Source of the DNA: Frankia sp. AiPa1
GTDB taxonomy: Bacteria; Actinomycetota; Actinomycetes; Frankiales; Frankiaceae
Assembly: GCF_023243075.1 (NCBI RefSeq)
Contig: NZ_JALKFZ020000129.1
Coordinates: 1 to 39,325, forward strand
Direction of reading: 5' to 3'
Length of the DNA stretch: 39,325 nt
Shown here: piece after piece, positions 15,879 through 24,665 of the stretch
How positions within the stretch are numbered: the stretch's first letter is position 1
Layout of the letters: each line of letters begins with the position of its first letter
Notes under the pieces: generated by a model
Told to the model about the DNA's origin: nothing
The model's database searches: none
The model's input: only the letters and a program-made list of their open reading frames with translations
Program-made: the position numbers and the translations under genes

Positions 15879-18500
15879 CTACCGGCCGCTGCGGCGACCC
15901 CGGCCGGAGTCCGAGGGCCCCACGCCCGGCGCACCCGGGCCGTTGCGCCCGCCGCGGCGCGTGACCTCCGTCGTCGCCAGCCCGCTTGCCGGCACGCGCC
16001 TGAGCCCGACGACCCGCGCCGGCTGCGCGGACCCGGCGCCGCCGGCGACTCCCGCAGAGGCCGGGGCTGTGCCGGCCGTGCCGGCGCCTCGGGACCCGGT
16101 GCGGCGCGCGACCGGCATCGTCATGGTCGACGTGGCGGGTGCCGACACGCCGTCCCCCCGGGCACCCATGTGGACGACGAGGCGCGCCGAGTCTCGCGCC
16201 GGGGCGCCGCGACGTCGCGCGGCCCCGTTCCGGCGCCGGATGCCCACCGTCCGTGCGGCCGCGGTGGCATCGTTGTCGGCCTGCGCCCCGCCGGCGGTCA
16301 TGGACGCGCCGAGGCCGACAGCCGCGCCCATGCCCTGGGCCGCGGCGGTTCTGACGCCGGCCATCCGGTTGGAACGGCCGCCGTGTCCGGCCTGCCTGGA
16401 GCTTCGGCCCGGCCGGATGAGGTGCAGCAACGCGGGCAGCAGCAGGACCCGCACGACCAGTGCGTCAAGGACGACGCCGACGGACAGCCCGATACCGAGC
16501 AGCTTCATGATCCGCAGATCCTGCGCGGTGAGCGCGGAGAAGACCGCCACCATGACCATGCTGGTGGTCATGGTGGCGTGGCCGACGTCGGCTTGTCTGG
16601 TGCTGATCGCCCGACGCTGGTCGACAGCGGCGCTGGCGGAACGCAGGCTGCTGAGCATCGTCAGGTGCATCCCGATGGCCAGGCCGAACACGACGATCAG
16701 GATGATGCCGAGCAGGAACGGCTCGACCGGACTTGATCGGATGCCGAGGCGGGTCGCGAATCGCCCGTCGGTGAACACCGCGGTGATCACGCCGAGGGTG
16801 GCCGCGAGGGCGAGCAGGCTCGCCGCCATCACGGCGAGGCCGTGGCGCACCGAACGTAGGGCGAACACCGCGGTCAGCCCCAGCACGAGCAGTTCCAGGG
16901 CGAGGAAGGCCGGCACCGCGTGCGAGAACCCACTCGCCATGTCGTCGTAGATGGCGGCCTGTCCGCCGATGCGGATCGTCAGGCCCGACCCTGCGGCCAG
17001 CGCCGGCACGGTCTGTTCGCGCAGCCGGTGCACCAGTGCGGTCGCGCCGCTGGCACGCGGCCCGTCCGCGGGCAGCACCTGGATGACCGCTCCGCCAGCC
17101 TTGTCGTTACGTAGGGACGGGAAGGCATGGCGAACGCCCGGAGTCCGCTCGATCGCCTTGATCACGCCCGGGATCGGGTCGGGCTGGCCAGCGCGCAGAC
17201 CGGTCACCACCGCGAGCATGGGGCCGTTCAACCCGGGGTAGTACTCCTGGCTGATCACGTCGTAGGCCCGGCGGGTGGTGGTGGTCGTGCGGTCGGTGCC
17301 GTTGTCTCCGCCGCCGAGTTTCAGCCCGGCCGCGGGCAGGGCCAGCACGACGAGCACCAGCACGGCAAGGCCCGCGAGGACCTGTGGATAGCGGGCGACC
17401 GCCTTCGCCCACCAAAAGTGCAGGCCGCGCCGGACGGGCAGTCCGATGCCGCTCTGGCGCAGATGGGTCCGTTCCGTCCAGACCAGCAGGCCACGCCCGG
17501 TCAGACGCAGCGCCGCGGGCACGAGCGTTACCACGGCCAGCACGCTCACCATCGCCGATACGAACCCGGCCAGGGCCAGGCCGTCGAGCACGCTCAGCCT
17601 CAGCGCACTCGTCGCGAGCATCACCGCGGCGAGTCCCAGGCTCCCGACGACCGTGGCCCGACCGGGGTGACGCAGCGCCGAACGGGCCGCCTGCGGCGGG
17701 TCCAGGCCGGCGCGCAGCTCGGTCTGGGTGCGATGCACGACGACGACGCCGCTGCCCAGCGTCATGCCGAAGGCAAGCACGAGCGTAAGCAGCGGTGCCA
17801 GGCTGTTGACGCTGGCGTGCCGCGACAGCAGCATCGCCAGCGCCAGCGACACCCCGGCCGCCGCGACCGCGACGACCATGCACACGGCGACCGCCGCCGG
17901 CGCCCGCAGCGTCATCGCCAACACCAGCAGGGCGACGCCGACGGCAAGCAGGATCGGCCACGTGGAGATCCCCGCCTGCGTGACGATGGTGGTGCCGGGA
18001 CCGGCCACCTCGACCTGGATGTCAGGTCCGTCGTAGGCCCGAGCGGCGTCGATCAGCCCGTTGATCGCGGCGTGATCCGGCTCGATCGCCTTCCCCTTCA
18101 TCAGTACGGAGACGATCGCGGTCCGTCCGTCCGCGCTCAGGGGCGACTGGCCGAGTGGGACCTCCGCCGCCGGGCTGTACGGGTCGAACGGGGCCGCGAC
18201 GCCCGGCACCGTGCTGATCTGCGAGAGCATCGCGGCGATGCGCGCCCGCACCGTCGGCGACTGCACGGTGCCGGTACGCGCCCGTACGACCACCGTCTCC
18301 AGGTCGGGCAGCGATCCGGAGGGCAGAAGTGCCCCGGCGACTTTGTTGGCCTGCTCTGACTCGGCGTCGGGGCCGGCGAGTTCCAGGGAGTATTTCGCCC
18401 CGACATGCAGCGCGAGCGCGAGGGTGGCCACCAGGGACGTCAACCACATCGCGATGACGAGCCAGCGGTATCGCTGACACCAGCGCACCAGCAGCACCAC
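15879..18500 (-). CDS. MMPL/RND-family transporter
   Basis: This 873-residue membrane transporter is of the MMPL type, proton-driven exporters of lipids or small hydrophobic molecules. An N-terminal helix (VIAMWLTSLVATLALAL) precedes a large extracytoplasmic loop (about 40-185) and a helix bundle (about 190-390). A second extracytoplasmic domain (about 405-540) and a second bundle (about 545-720) repeat the plan, as in the internally duplicated RND fold. The last 150 residues are an Ala/Gly/Arg-rich, probably disordered cytoplasmic tail. GTG 18500 is preferred because GGAGG lies 9 nt upstream; an earlier GTG at 18521 is possible. The cargo is unknown, and no lipid or polyketide cluster is adjacent. 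Confidence 0.9.
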   Translation of the reverse strand: MVLLVRWCQRYRWLVIAMWLTSLVATLALALHVGAKYSLELAGPDAESEQANKVAGALLPSGSLPDLETVVVRARTGTVQSPTVRARIAAMLSQISTVPGVAAPFDPYSPAAEVPLGQSPLSADGRTAIVSVLMKGKAIEPDHAAINGLIDAARAYDGPDIQVEVAGPGTTIVTQAGISTWPILLAVGVALLVLAMTLRAPAAVAVCMVVAVAAAGVSLALAMLLSRHASVNSLAPLLTLVLAFGMTLGSGVVVVHRTQTELRAGLDPPQAARSALRHPGRATVVGSLGLAAVMLATSALRLSVLDGLALAGFVSAMVSVLAVVTLVPAALRLTGRGLLVWTERTHLRQSGIGLPVRRGLHFWWAKAVARYPQVLAGLAVLVLVVLALPAAGLKLGGGDNGTDRTTTTTRRAYDVISQEYYPGLNGPMLAVVTGLRAGQPDPIPGVIKAIERTPGVRHAFPSLRNDKAGGAVIQVLPADGPRASGATALVHRLREQTVPALAAGSGLTIRIGGQAAIYDDMASGFSHAVPAFLALELLVLGLTAVFALRSVRHGLAVMAASLLALAATLGVITAVFTDGRFATRLGIRSSPVEPFLLGIILIVVFGLAIGMHLTMLSSLRSASAAVDQRRAISTRQADVGHATMTTSMVMVAVFSALTAQDLRIMKLLGIGLSVGVVLDALVVRVLLLPALLHLIRPGRSSRQAGHGGRSNRMAGVRTAAAQGMGAAVGLGASMTAGGAQADNDATAAARTVGIRRRNGAARRRGAPARDSARLVVHMGARGDGVSAPATSTMTMPVARRTGSRGAGTAGTAPASAGVAGGAGSAQPARVVGLRRVPASGLATTEVTRRGGRNGPGAPGVGPSDSGRGRRSGR

Positions 18501-18524
18501 AGGCCTCACCCTCCGGCACACAAC

Positions 18525-18542
18525 GGGCCGGCTATATGGCCC
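18525..18542. promoter_or_regulatory. Inverted repeat upstream of the MMPL gene
   Basis: GGGCC-N8-GGCCC, with a TATAT centre, lies 24 bp before the preferred MMPL start in a locally AT-richer stretch (18530-18580). The place and the 18-bp size suit a TetR-type operator over the promoter, but no regulator gene is adjacent. Confidence 0.3.
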
Positions 18543-19484
18543 TTTGGGAAAATTGTCGGAATTTCCTGCGGCAAATCTGTCCCACCGACGCGCAGCGCGT
18601 CAACACGATCCGCGACCAGTCCGCCAAGATGGGCACTCCGGTGGCGGCAGTGGGCAGCACCACCGAGAGCCGGCGGCAACATCGGCGAAATGACCCTGGA
18701 ACGCCGGGTCCCGGGGACCACACACCATCGCCGGCTCCGCCTCCGACGCCACCGCCACGCCGCACCCCGCCGCCGTGGCCTGCGTGCCCACGCCCGCTTC
18801 GACCGGCCCAGACGCTCGTCGCCCACATCTCTGTCGCGGACTGGGCGGGCCCCGCGGCGGCGGCCGGACGACGGACCACAGCCACCTCGCTCCGCCGCCG
18901 GAGCCTGCCCCCTGGTCACCACCAGCGGGTAGTCGCACGCCAGGCCACCGCCGCCCGTCGATCATCCCAGCCCGTCGGTGCTACGACGAAACGGCTGCCT
19001 CCCTTCGGCGGCGTCGACGCGGGATCGCCGTCAGCCGGGATCGCCCTGGGCCGGGATCGCCCTGGGCCGGTGCGCCATGGGCCGGAGAGGCCATGGGCCG
19101 GGACCGCCATCAACCGAGGTGCGCCATCGACGGTGGATCGGTGCCGCACGCCGAGCACCGGCGGGCCCGCATCGCCCTCGCGGAGGGTTGGCCACGGGAA
19201 GCGCAGGGCAGACGGCCGCCGGACCTGACTGCCGCCCGGGCCAGGTCCGCGCCAAGGGTCCAGGGTTGACCTCGAACGCGGCGCCACTCCCTGGCAACCA
19301 CATGCCAATCCGCGGGACAGACTCCACCATCAAGCCTGATCCTTGCGCATTCATGCCAGAAAGCGACTATCCGCCGGATTCGCACAACGGGCCACCAATG
19401 AGCCATGCGAGGATGAGCCGCACTCCGGAGCAAGTCAGAACAGTCCCGTGACTCTCTCGGCCACCCTCGACGCGACCAGCAACG
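18543..19484. other. Long intergenic stretch without a convincing gene
   Basis: About 940 bp between the MMPL gene and the P450 repeat array. Several frames are open, but their translations are Arg/Pro/Gly-rich with no conserved motif, as expected of high-GC shadow frames. The stretch includes the 16-bp array at 19019-19113. Its composition becomes less GC-rich after 19270. Confidence 0.5.
19019..19113. repeat. 16-bp tandem repeats, intergenic
   Basis: Six units of 15-16 bp, of the type CCGGGATCGCCCTGGG, run without gaps from 19019 to 19113. The two middle copies (19035-19050, 19051-19066) are identical; later copies carry CCATGGG in place of CCCTGGG. No gene is called here. Confidence 0.8.
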
Positions 19485-19688
19485 CGATCCGCTGTCGTCA
19501 CCTGTTCCCACGGCTCGGCTTCCGACTGTCGTCAGTTTCCAACCGGCCTCGGTTTCCGACAGTCGTCCGTCTTCCACTGTCGTCAGTTTTCGACAGCGGC
19601 GGATTTTCCGCTGCCGTCGATGTTCGACGGTCGCCGGCTTTCAACGGTTGCCAGATTTCCGCTGTCGCCGACGTTCAGCCTTCACCGA
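19485..19688. repeat. Twelve 17-bp units with a 9-bp dyad core, upstream of the P450
   Basis: The region divides exactly into twelve consecutive 17-bp units resembling TTTCCGACTGTCGTCAG. Starts are 19485, 19502, 19519, 19536, 19553, 19570, 19587, 19604, 19621, 19638, 19655 and 19672. Most units centre on a 9-bp dyad: CGACTGTCG, CGACAGTCG, CGACGGTCG and, with both arms changed, CAACGGTTG. The units are diverged in sequence but the period never slips. The array ends 69 bp before the P450 ATG. It could be a multi-site operator or a chain of small hairpins. It is not a CRISPR array, as there are no spacers. Confidence 0.85.
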
Positions 19689-19757
19689 GGCCGGTTCTTC
19701 ACACGCCCCCAGCTCGGTGCTCTGCTGCCCCTCGGCCCCGAAAGGAGTCCGATCCCG

Positions 19758-21056
19758 ATGTCGGTCACCGAAGTCGTGCCCAATGACCAGGACATTCCGT
19801 CATTCCCGTTTGCCGACACCTTCCTGCCGCACACGTCCACACGCATCGCCGAACTCGCCCGGCAGGGACCGGCCACCCGGGTGCGCTTCGGCCCCGCCCA
19901 ACTGCCGATCTGGCTGATCGTGCGGGCCGCGCCGGCTCGCACGATGCTCGCCGACCCCCGTTTCTCCCGCACCCGCACCCTCGCGTTCAACCCGCCCCTG
20001 ACCGCGGGGCAGATTCCCGACCCCAACTCGCTGCTCTGGCTCGACCCGCCGGCGCACACCCGCATCCGTCGCCTGGTCAACGCCGGTTTCGCCCACCGCC
20101 GGATCGAACGGATGCGACCGTTCATCGCCGCGACGGCCCGAGAGCGCATTGACGCGATGGTCGCGCAGGGCGCCCCGGGCGATCTGCGGCCTCTGGCCTT
20201 CCAGCTGCCCATCGAGGTCATCTGCCATCTACTCGGGGTTCCGGACCTCGACCGGGAGAAGGTCCGTACCTGGAGCGAGTCCCTGTTCCGTTTCCATCTC
20301 GACCCGCAGGGTGCCGCCGCGGGTCTCGGTGCGCTGTACGGCTACCTGGGCGAGCTCGTCCGATCCCGCCGTGCGGCCCGGACATCCGCGCCCGACGCCG
20401 GCCAGGACGTCACCGGCGCGGGGGCACCGAAGTCGCCGGGCCTTCTCGACGTCATTCTCGACGCCTATGACGAGGGCGCCGCCAAGGTGGGTCACGGCTC
20501 GTCCGAGCCGGACGAGGCACCCCTGACCGAGGCCGAGCTGCACTCGCTGACCATGACGCTGCTGGTGGGCGGGTTCGAGACGACCGCCGGTGTGATGACC
20601 AATGCACTGACCACACTGCTCGACGACCGCTCCCGGTGGGAATGGCTGCGCACGCGTCCGGAGGCCCTGCCGAACGCCGTCGAGGAACTGTTGCGCTACC
20701 ACCCGCTGTCGATGACTTTTCCCCGGGTGGCCACCGAGGATGTCGACCTCGGTGGTTTCGTCGTCCGCGCCGGGGAGGTCGTCGTCGTGCCGCTCGCGGC
20801 CGTCAGCCGCGACCCCGCGCTGTTCCCCGACCCGGACCGCCTCGACCTCACCCGCGAGCCCGTGCCCAACCTGACCTTCGGCCATGGACCGCATCACTGC
20901 ATCGGCGCGCATCTGGCCCGGGTCGAACTGACCGAGATGCTCACCGCGCTGTTCGAGAAGCTCCCCGGGCTGCGCCTGGCCGTCCCCACGGGCGACCTGC
21001 GGTATGAGGTCAAGGCACCCATCGGACGCCCCGAGACACTCCCCGTCACCTGGTAG
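19758..21056 (+). CDS. Cytochrome P450 monooxygenase
   Basis: This 432-residue soluble bacterial class I P450 would need a ferredoxin and reductase encoded elsewhere. The I-helix oxygen-activation motif is GGFETT (E274, T275), where many bacterial P450s have GxDTT. ExxR of the K helix is E310-R313, the PERF-like region follows with FPDPDRLDL, and the haem loop is FGHGPHHCIGAHLAR with Cys381 as axial ligand. Length is normal for actinomycete P450s. ATG 19758 has AAAGGAG 11 nt upstream, and the longer open frame behind it runs through the repeat array, so it is rejected. A DUF4190-like gene follows on the same strand. The substrate cannot be predicted. Confidence 0.95.
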   Translation: MSVTEVVPNDQDIPSFPFADTFLPHTSTRIAELARQGPATRVRFGPAQLPIWLIVRAAPARTMLADPRFSRTRTLAFNPPLTAGQIPDPNSLLWLDPPAHTRIRRLVNAGFAHRRIERMRPFIAATARERIDAMVAQGAPGDLRPLAFQLPIEVICHLLGVPDLDREKVRTWSESLFRFHLDPQGAAAGLGALYGYLGELVRSRRAARTSAPDAGQDVTGAGAPKSPGLLDVILDAYDEGAAKVGHGSSEPDEAPLTEAELHSLTMTLLVGGFETTAGVMTNALTTLLDDRSRWEWLRTRPEALPNAVEELLRYHPLSMTFPRVATEDVDLGGFVVRAGEVVVVPLAAVSRDPALFPDPDRLDLTREPVPNLTFGHGPHHCIGAHLARVELTEMLTALFEKLPGLRLAVPTGDLRYEVKAPIGRPETLPVTW

Positions 21057-21185
21057 TGAGCGCGCGGCTAGCGTTCGCCGGGGTCGGCGGGCGGCCAGCC
21101 GGGGGTCGGCGGGCACTTGGCGTCATCGCGTGGGGTAGCTCGTCGCGTCGCGTGGGTGACAGCGCGCCGCCGCGGGGTAGGGAAG

Positions 21186-21200
21186 GATCACAAAGTGATC
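21186..21200. promoter_or_regulatory. Perfect inverted repeat GATCAC-AAA-GTGATC
   Basis: GATCAC (21186-21191) and GTGATC (21195-21200) are perfect arms separated by AAA, 34 bp before the ATG of the DUF4190-like gene. The 15-bp dyad is compact and unlike a terminator, so it is a candidate operator or a small hairpin in the 5' leader. Confidence 0.4.
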
Positions 21201-21234
21201 GCCACACCGCGACGCAGGGAGAGAAGAAACCCCC

Positions 21235-21768
21235 ATGACCAGGCCGCACGAGGCGGATGACGCCAGCGAAACCCGCTACACCCCACCCCCGGTCGCCACG
21301 CCCCCGGTCGTCACACCACCGGCAGGTCCGCCCGAGGCCGCGCCCTCGGGCGGCCACCCTCCCCACGACGGCCAACCCCCGTGGGGGCCAGGCCCGCAGG
21401 GCGGCCAGCCCAGCCCCTTCCCCACGCAGCAGGCCCATCCGGGCCCCGCGCCCGAAACCGGCGGCTACCTGCCCTACCCGGACACCGGCCGTGATCAGGC
21501 CGAGTACGGCGGCCGGGGGCCGCAGCAGGCGCGGCCGGGCGGCCCCGACGTGCCACAGGGGGAGCCGTCCGGCACGCGCACGCTGTGGATCATCGCCTAC
21601 GTGCTGGCGGTGATCGGGCTGCTCGTGCCGTTCGTCGGCTTCGGCGCCATCGGCTGCGGCGCCGTGGCCTGGCGCCGGGGCAGCCGCCACGGCAGGACCG
21701 CGACCCTGGTGGCCATCGCCGCCACGATCATCGGATGGATCGTCGGCGTGCTCATCATCACCTCCTAA
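21235..21768 (+). CDS. DUF4190-like small membrane protein
   Basis: This 177-residue protein has a long Pro/Gly/Gln-rich cytoplasmic N terminus (about 1-115) and two C-terminal helices: LWIIAYVLAVIGLLVPFVGFGAIG, abbreviated near 118-143, and LVAIAATIIGWIVGVLIITS near 158-177. The helix pair with GCGAVAWRRGSRHG between is typical of DUF4190-like proteins, which are common in actinomycetes and have no known biochemical role. AGGGAGAG lies about 11-13 nt upstream of the ATG. The gene follows the P450 by 178 bp, a gap that holds the GATCAC dyad. Confidence 0.75.
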   Translation: MTRPHEADDASETRYTPPPVATPPVVTPPAGPPEAAPSGGHPPHDGQPPWGPGPQGGQPSPFPTQQAHPGPAPETGGYLPYPDTGRDQAEYGGRGPQQARPGGPDVPQGEPSGTRTLWIIAYVLAVIGLLVPFVGFGAIGCGAVAWRRGSRHGRTATLVAIAATIIGWIVGVLIITS

Positions 21769-21891
21769 CCCGCGCCATCATCAGGCGATCCCCCGCACCC
21801 AGCCACCCTCGGCGACCCTGCGTGGCTGACGATCACGCGACGCGTGCCCGTGGGAAGGGCATCGCGCGGTCCCTCCCCCGAGATCACGCGG

Positions 21892-22851
21892 TCATGTGCG
21901 CACCCGGTGAGCGAGCGAGTCGTTCCACAGGCGGTCGATGTCACCCGGATGCAGGCTGTGCCCCGTGAAGCGTTCGAGGATGAGCAGCCCCTTGGGCACC
22001 CGGTCCTCCCACCGGGTCAGGTCGATGCCGTCGAGCAGCGCCCGCTCCCCCGCCTCGAACACCAGGCTCTCGTTGATCTCCTCCGCCGCCAGGAGGCGGC
22101 CGGCGCGGGCGAGGCTCAGCCGGGTGACGGCGTTGATGTTCCAGAACACGCTGCCCGCCAGGCCGCCGCGGGACAGCGCGGCGACGCGCTCGCCGTCGGC
22201 GCCCGCGAAGCCGTTCTCCTCCATAACGATCACGACGTCCGCGCCGGGAACCGGGAGAAGGGCCAGCCAGCTGTCGCGGTCGGGGGCATCCATGAGCGAG
22301 TGCAGCGACCGTGCGCCGCCCGGGGCCGCTCCGAACAGCCTGAGGACCTCCTCCCATCCGGTGCCGACGACGACGGTGAGGGTCGCGGCCTCGCGGATCA
22401 CCGAGGTGCGTCCGCGTACCCAGCGGTACTTCTCGTGCGGCGGCGGCGCCGGCTCGTCCTGCCCGCGCAACCGGTGCCCGAGCCGATCGGTCTGGCGCAC
22501 GACGAGAGGCTCGGCGTGGGGCGCGGGCCAGACGAGCAGTTCGTAGCTCTCGTTGGCCGGGTACGGCCCGTCCGGTGCGGGATCGTCGCGGCCGCGGGCG
22601 GCGACCCGCATCCGGTAGTCGCCCGGCCAGGGCGGGGTCTGCTCGCGCAGCTGCCCGGGCACGGCCACGCCGGGCGCGCCGACCACCGAGGCGAACCCGG
22701 CCTCGGTATGCCAGCTGACCTCGACGATCTCGTCGTAGGCACGCTCCTGCCGATCGACGACCTCGGCGGATGGCGGCTCCGCCAGGACACTCAGCTGCAC
22801 GCCCACCGCCCCATCCGCCCGTCCGGTGCGCACCAGCACCCCGCCGGGCAC
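21892..22851 (-). CDS. Uncharacterised protein, DUF6461-like C-terminal half
   Basis: This protein has 319 residues from GTG 22851. The N-terminal half (about 1-140) is beta-rich, with GVQLSVLAEPPS, EVSWHTEAGFASVV and SYELLVWPAP. The C-terminal half (about 165-319) begins REAATLTVVVGTGWEEVLRLFG and continues VVIVMEENGFAGA and SVFWNINAVTRLSLAR; I recall this pattern from DUF6461, an actinomycete family without known function. The frame stays open and protein-like upstream of 22851 almost to the phosphatase stop, without an ATG, GTG or TTG, so the start is uncertain and could be an unusual codon. It lies 97 bp after the phosphatase gene on the same strand and may be co-transcribed. Confidence 0.65.
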   Translation of the reverse strand: MPGGVLVRTGRADGAVGVQLSVLAEPPSAEVVDRQERAYDEIVEVSWHTEAGFASVVGAPGVAVPGQLREQTPPWPGDYRMRVAARGRDDPAPDGPYPANESYELLVWPAPHAEPLVVRQTDRLGHRLRGQDEPAPPPHEKYRWVRGRTSVIREAATLTVVVGTGWEEVLRLFGAAPGGARSLHSLMDAPDRDSWLALLPVPGADVVIVMEENGFAGADGERVAALSRGGLAGSVFWNINAVTRLSLARAGRLLAAEEINESLVFEAGERALLDGIDLTRWEDRVPKGLLILERFTGHSLHPGDIDRLWNDSLAHRVRT

Positions 22852-22948
22852 GACCTCGACCAGGCCGTTCAGGCGCCGCTCAAGGTGGCCGCCCGAGCGG
22901 CGCTGGCCAACCCGGGCGGCGGCGGCAGCGTCGCCCGGGCGGCCCGGA

Positions 22949-24652
22949 TCAGTGCCGGTGGGGGACGGGGCGGGCCAGGGTGACGCGGTCGAACTCGGTG
23001 CCGTGCTCGTCGACGCCGCGCACGGTCAGGGTGGAGGTGCCGCCGGGGTGGCCGGGGTGGGACTCGACCGCGACGAAGGCGTAGTTGTCGAAGCGGGTGC
23101 GCGACCAGCTGATCGCCTCGGGCGTCTTCGTGCCGTCGGCGGCCCAGACGTAGCTGTTCGGGACGACGTTGGCGCCGGCGGCGACCTTGCCGCGGTAGGA
23201 CTCGGCCTCGCCCGTCTGGAACTGGTAGCGCGGGCGGCCGGCGGAGCCCGCGGTGATGTAGATGGTGCCGTCCTTGGCCGGCTCGATCGTCGAGCCGTCG
23301 GGCGCCGCCCGGCCGGGGGCGTTGTTCCGGATCGGGTCGGTGCGCTCGAACAGATGGTTGTGCCCCTGGAGCACGAGGTCGACCTGGTAGGCGTCGAACA
23401 GCTTCGTCCACGCGCCGCGCACGCCGCCGTCGCTGGCGTGCTGGGAGGTCGTGGAGTAGGCGCAGTGGTGGAAGTAGGCGATGATGAAGTCGATGTCAGG
23501 GTCGTCGCGGTGGCCCTTGAGGGTCCGCTGCACCCAGGACGTCTGCGCGCCACCGGAGTAGCCGGTGTTCGCCTTGATCTCGAACGAGACGTCGTTGGCG
23601 TCCAGCGAGAGCACCGCGACGTTGCCGTAGACGAACGAGTAGACGCTTGGGCAGCCCTTGGGCCCGCCGGTCGGGAAGTCCAGGCGAGCCGCGTGGCCGC
23701 CGTAGCCGTGCGGCGAGTAGAGCGCCTCCATGTCGTGGTTGCCGGTGGCGAACATCCATGGGCTGCGCGCGGCGGAGAGCTCGATGTCCGACAGGTAGAC
23801 GTCCCACACCGTCGGGTCATAGTTGTCGAAGCCGGTGGGCGGGGTTCCGGTGGTGGTGCGCTTGGGCGGCTTGCCGGCGCCGGACGGGTCGGCATAGCAG
23901 ATGTCGCCGGCGAGCAGGTGGAACGCGGGATCCAGCCGGGCGATCGCCGCGGTGATGGCCGAGGCGTGGGCGACCGTCGGGGCGTTGTCGTCCTTGTAGT
24001 AGTTGTCGTCGAAGACGCCCTTGGGGTCGCCGGGCGGGGTGTGGTTCGAGCCGTGGTCGCCCATCATCGTGAAGCGGAACGGCCCGCCACCGCGGCCCTT
24101 CGCATGACCGGTGCGCACGGCCTGCAACGGTGTCGAGGCGCCACCGGGGACGCGGAAGCGGTAGTAGTACTCGCGGCCGGGGGCGAGGCGGTCGAACGCC
24201 GCGTGCACGTAGAACTGCTCGACGGACAGGATCGTGCCGTCCACCTGCGGGACCTGCGAGAGCAGCGGGCGGACCTCGGCCTCGACGGTGCCACCGAGGG
24301 CCCGGGTCGGGCCGATGTCGACGAGGATCCGGGAACGGCCCGGGTTACGGGAGAGCTGGCCGGCCAGGCGGAGCTGACGGGCGGGGTCGGCGCCGAATCC
24401 GGTGTGCCGGCCGCCGATGACCAGCGGCGCGTCGGCGGCCGTCGTCGCGTAGGCGGCCCGGCCGAACGGGGTCGTGCCCAGCGTCGCCGCGCCCGCCCCC
24501 GCAAGGCTGCCGAGCAGCATGCCGCGCCGGCTCACCGGCCGGCGGCGCAGGAAGGTCTGCAGCCAGTCATGCTGCTCCGCCACGGTCATGTCCCGGGCAA
24601 GGCGCGCGGGAACTCCGGACGCCACCACTTCGTCGGAAGGACTCACAGGCAT
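22949..24652 (-). CDS. Tat-exported purple-acid-phosphatase-like metallophosphoesterase
   Basis: This 567-residue secreted phosphoesterase starts with a twin-arginine signal (RRRPVSRRGMLLGSLAGAGA, residues about 37-56). A fibronectin-like N-terminal domain as in purple acid phosphatases follows (about 70-190; YYYRFRV). The dinuclear-metal motifs are in order: MMGDHG (GDxG), AGDICYAD (GDxxY), TGNHDME, FHHCAYS and QGHNHLFER (GHxH). It would release phosphate or cleave phosphodiesters outside the cell. ATG 24652 has no ribosome-binding site but lies 7 nt after TACGTT, consistent with leaderless initiation; ATG 24682 is an alternative. The gene diverges from the GntR regulator across 423 bp. No PHO-box was recognised. 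Confidence 0.9.
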   Translation of the reverse strand: MPVSPSDEVVASGVPARLARDMTVAEQHDWLQTFLRRRPVSRRGMLLGSLAGAGAATLGTTPFGRAAYATTAADAPLVIGGRHTGFGADPARQLRLAGQLSRNPGRSRILVDIGPTRALGGTVEAEVRPLLSQVPQVDGTILSVEQFYVHAAFDRLAPGREYYYRFRVPGGASTPLQAVRTGHAKGRGGGPFRFTMMGDHGSNHTPPGDPKGVFDDNYYKDDNAPTVAHASAITAAIARLDPAFHLLAGDICYADPSGAGKPPKRTTTGTPPTGFDNYDPTVWDVYLSDIELSAARSPWMFATGNHDMEALYSPHGYGGHAARLDFPTGGPKGCPSVYSFVYGNVAVLSLDANDVSFEIKANTGYSGGAQTSWVQRTLKGHRDDPDIDFIIAYFHHCAYSTTSQHASDGGVRGAWTKLFDAYQVDLVLQGHNHLFERTDPIRNNAPGRAAPDGSTIEPAKDGTIYITAGSAGRPRYQFQTGEAESYRGKVAAGANVVPNSYVWAADGTKTPEAISWSRTRFDNYAFVAVESHPGHPGGTSTLTVRGVDEHGTEFDRVTLARPVPHRH

Positions 24653-24659
24653 GACGCCG

Positions 24660-24665
24660 AACGTA
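24660..24665 (-). promoter_or_regulatory. TACGTT -10-like element, leaderless phosphatase gene
   Basis: On the minus strand TACGTT ends 7 nt before the ATG at 24652, matching TANNNT. No Shine-Dalgarno sequence is seen in the interval. Confidence 0.4.

Noticed and set aside
17127..18359. A 410-codon plus-strand frame over the MMPL gene
   Set aside because: It is rich in His, Gln, Arg and Gly with no family resemblance, and is a shadow of the transporter on the other strand.
18536..19228. A 230-codon plus-strand frame between the MMPL and P450 genes
   Set aside because: Only the first 40 codons look protein-like. The rest is Arg/Pro-rich and crosses a tandem array, with no ribosome-binding site or family match.
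19485..19688. CRISPR array
   Set aside because: Units are contiguous 17-mers without spacers, and no cas gene is in the window.
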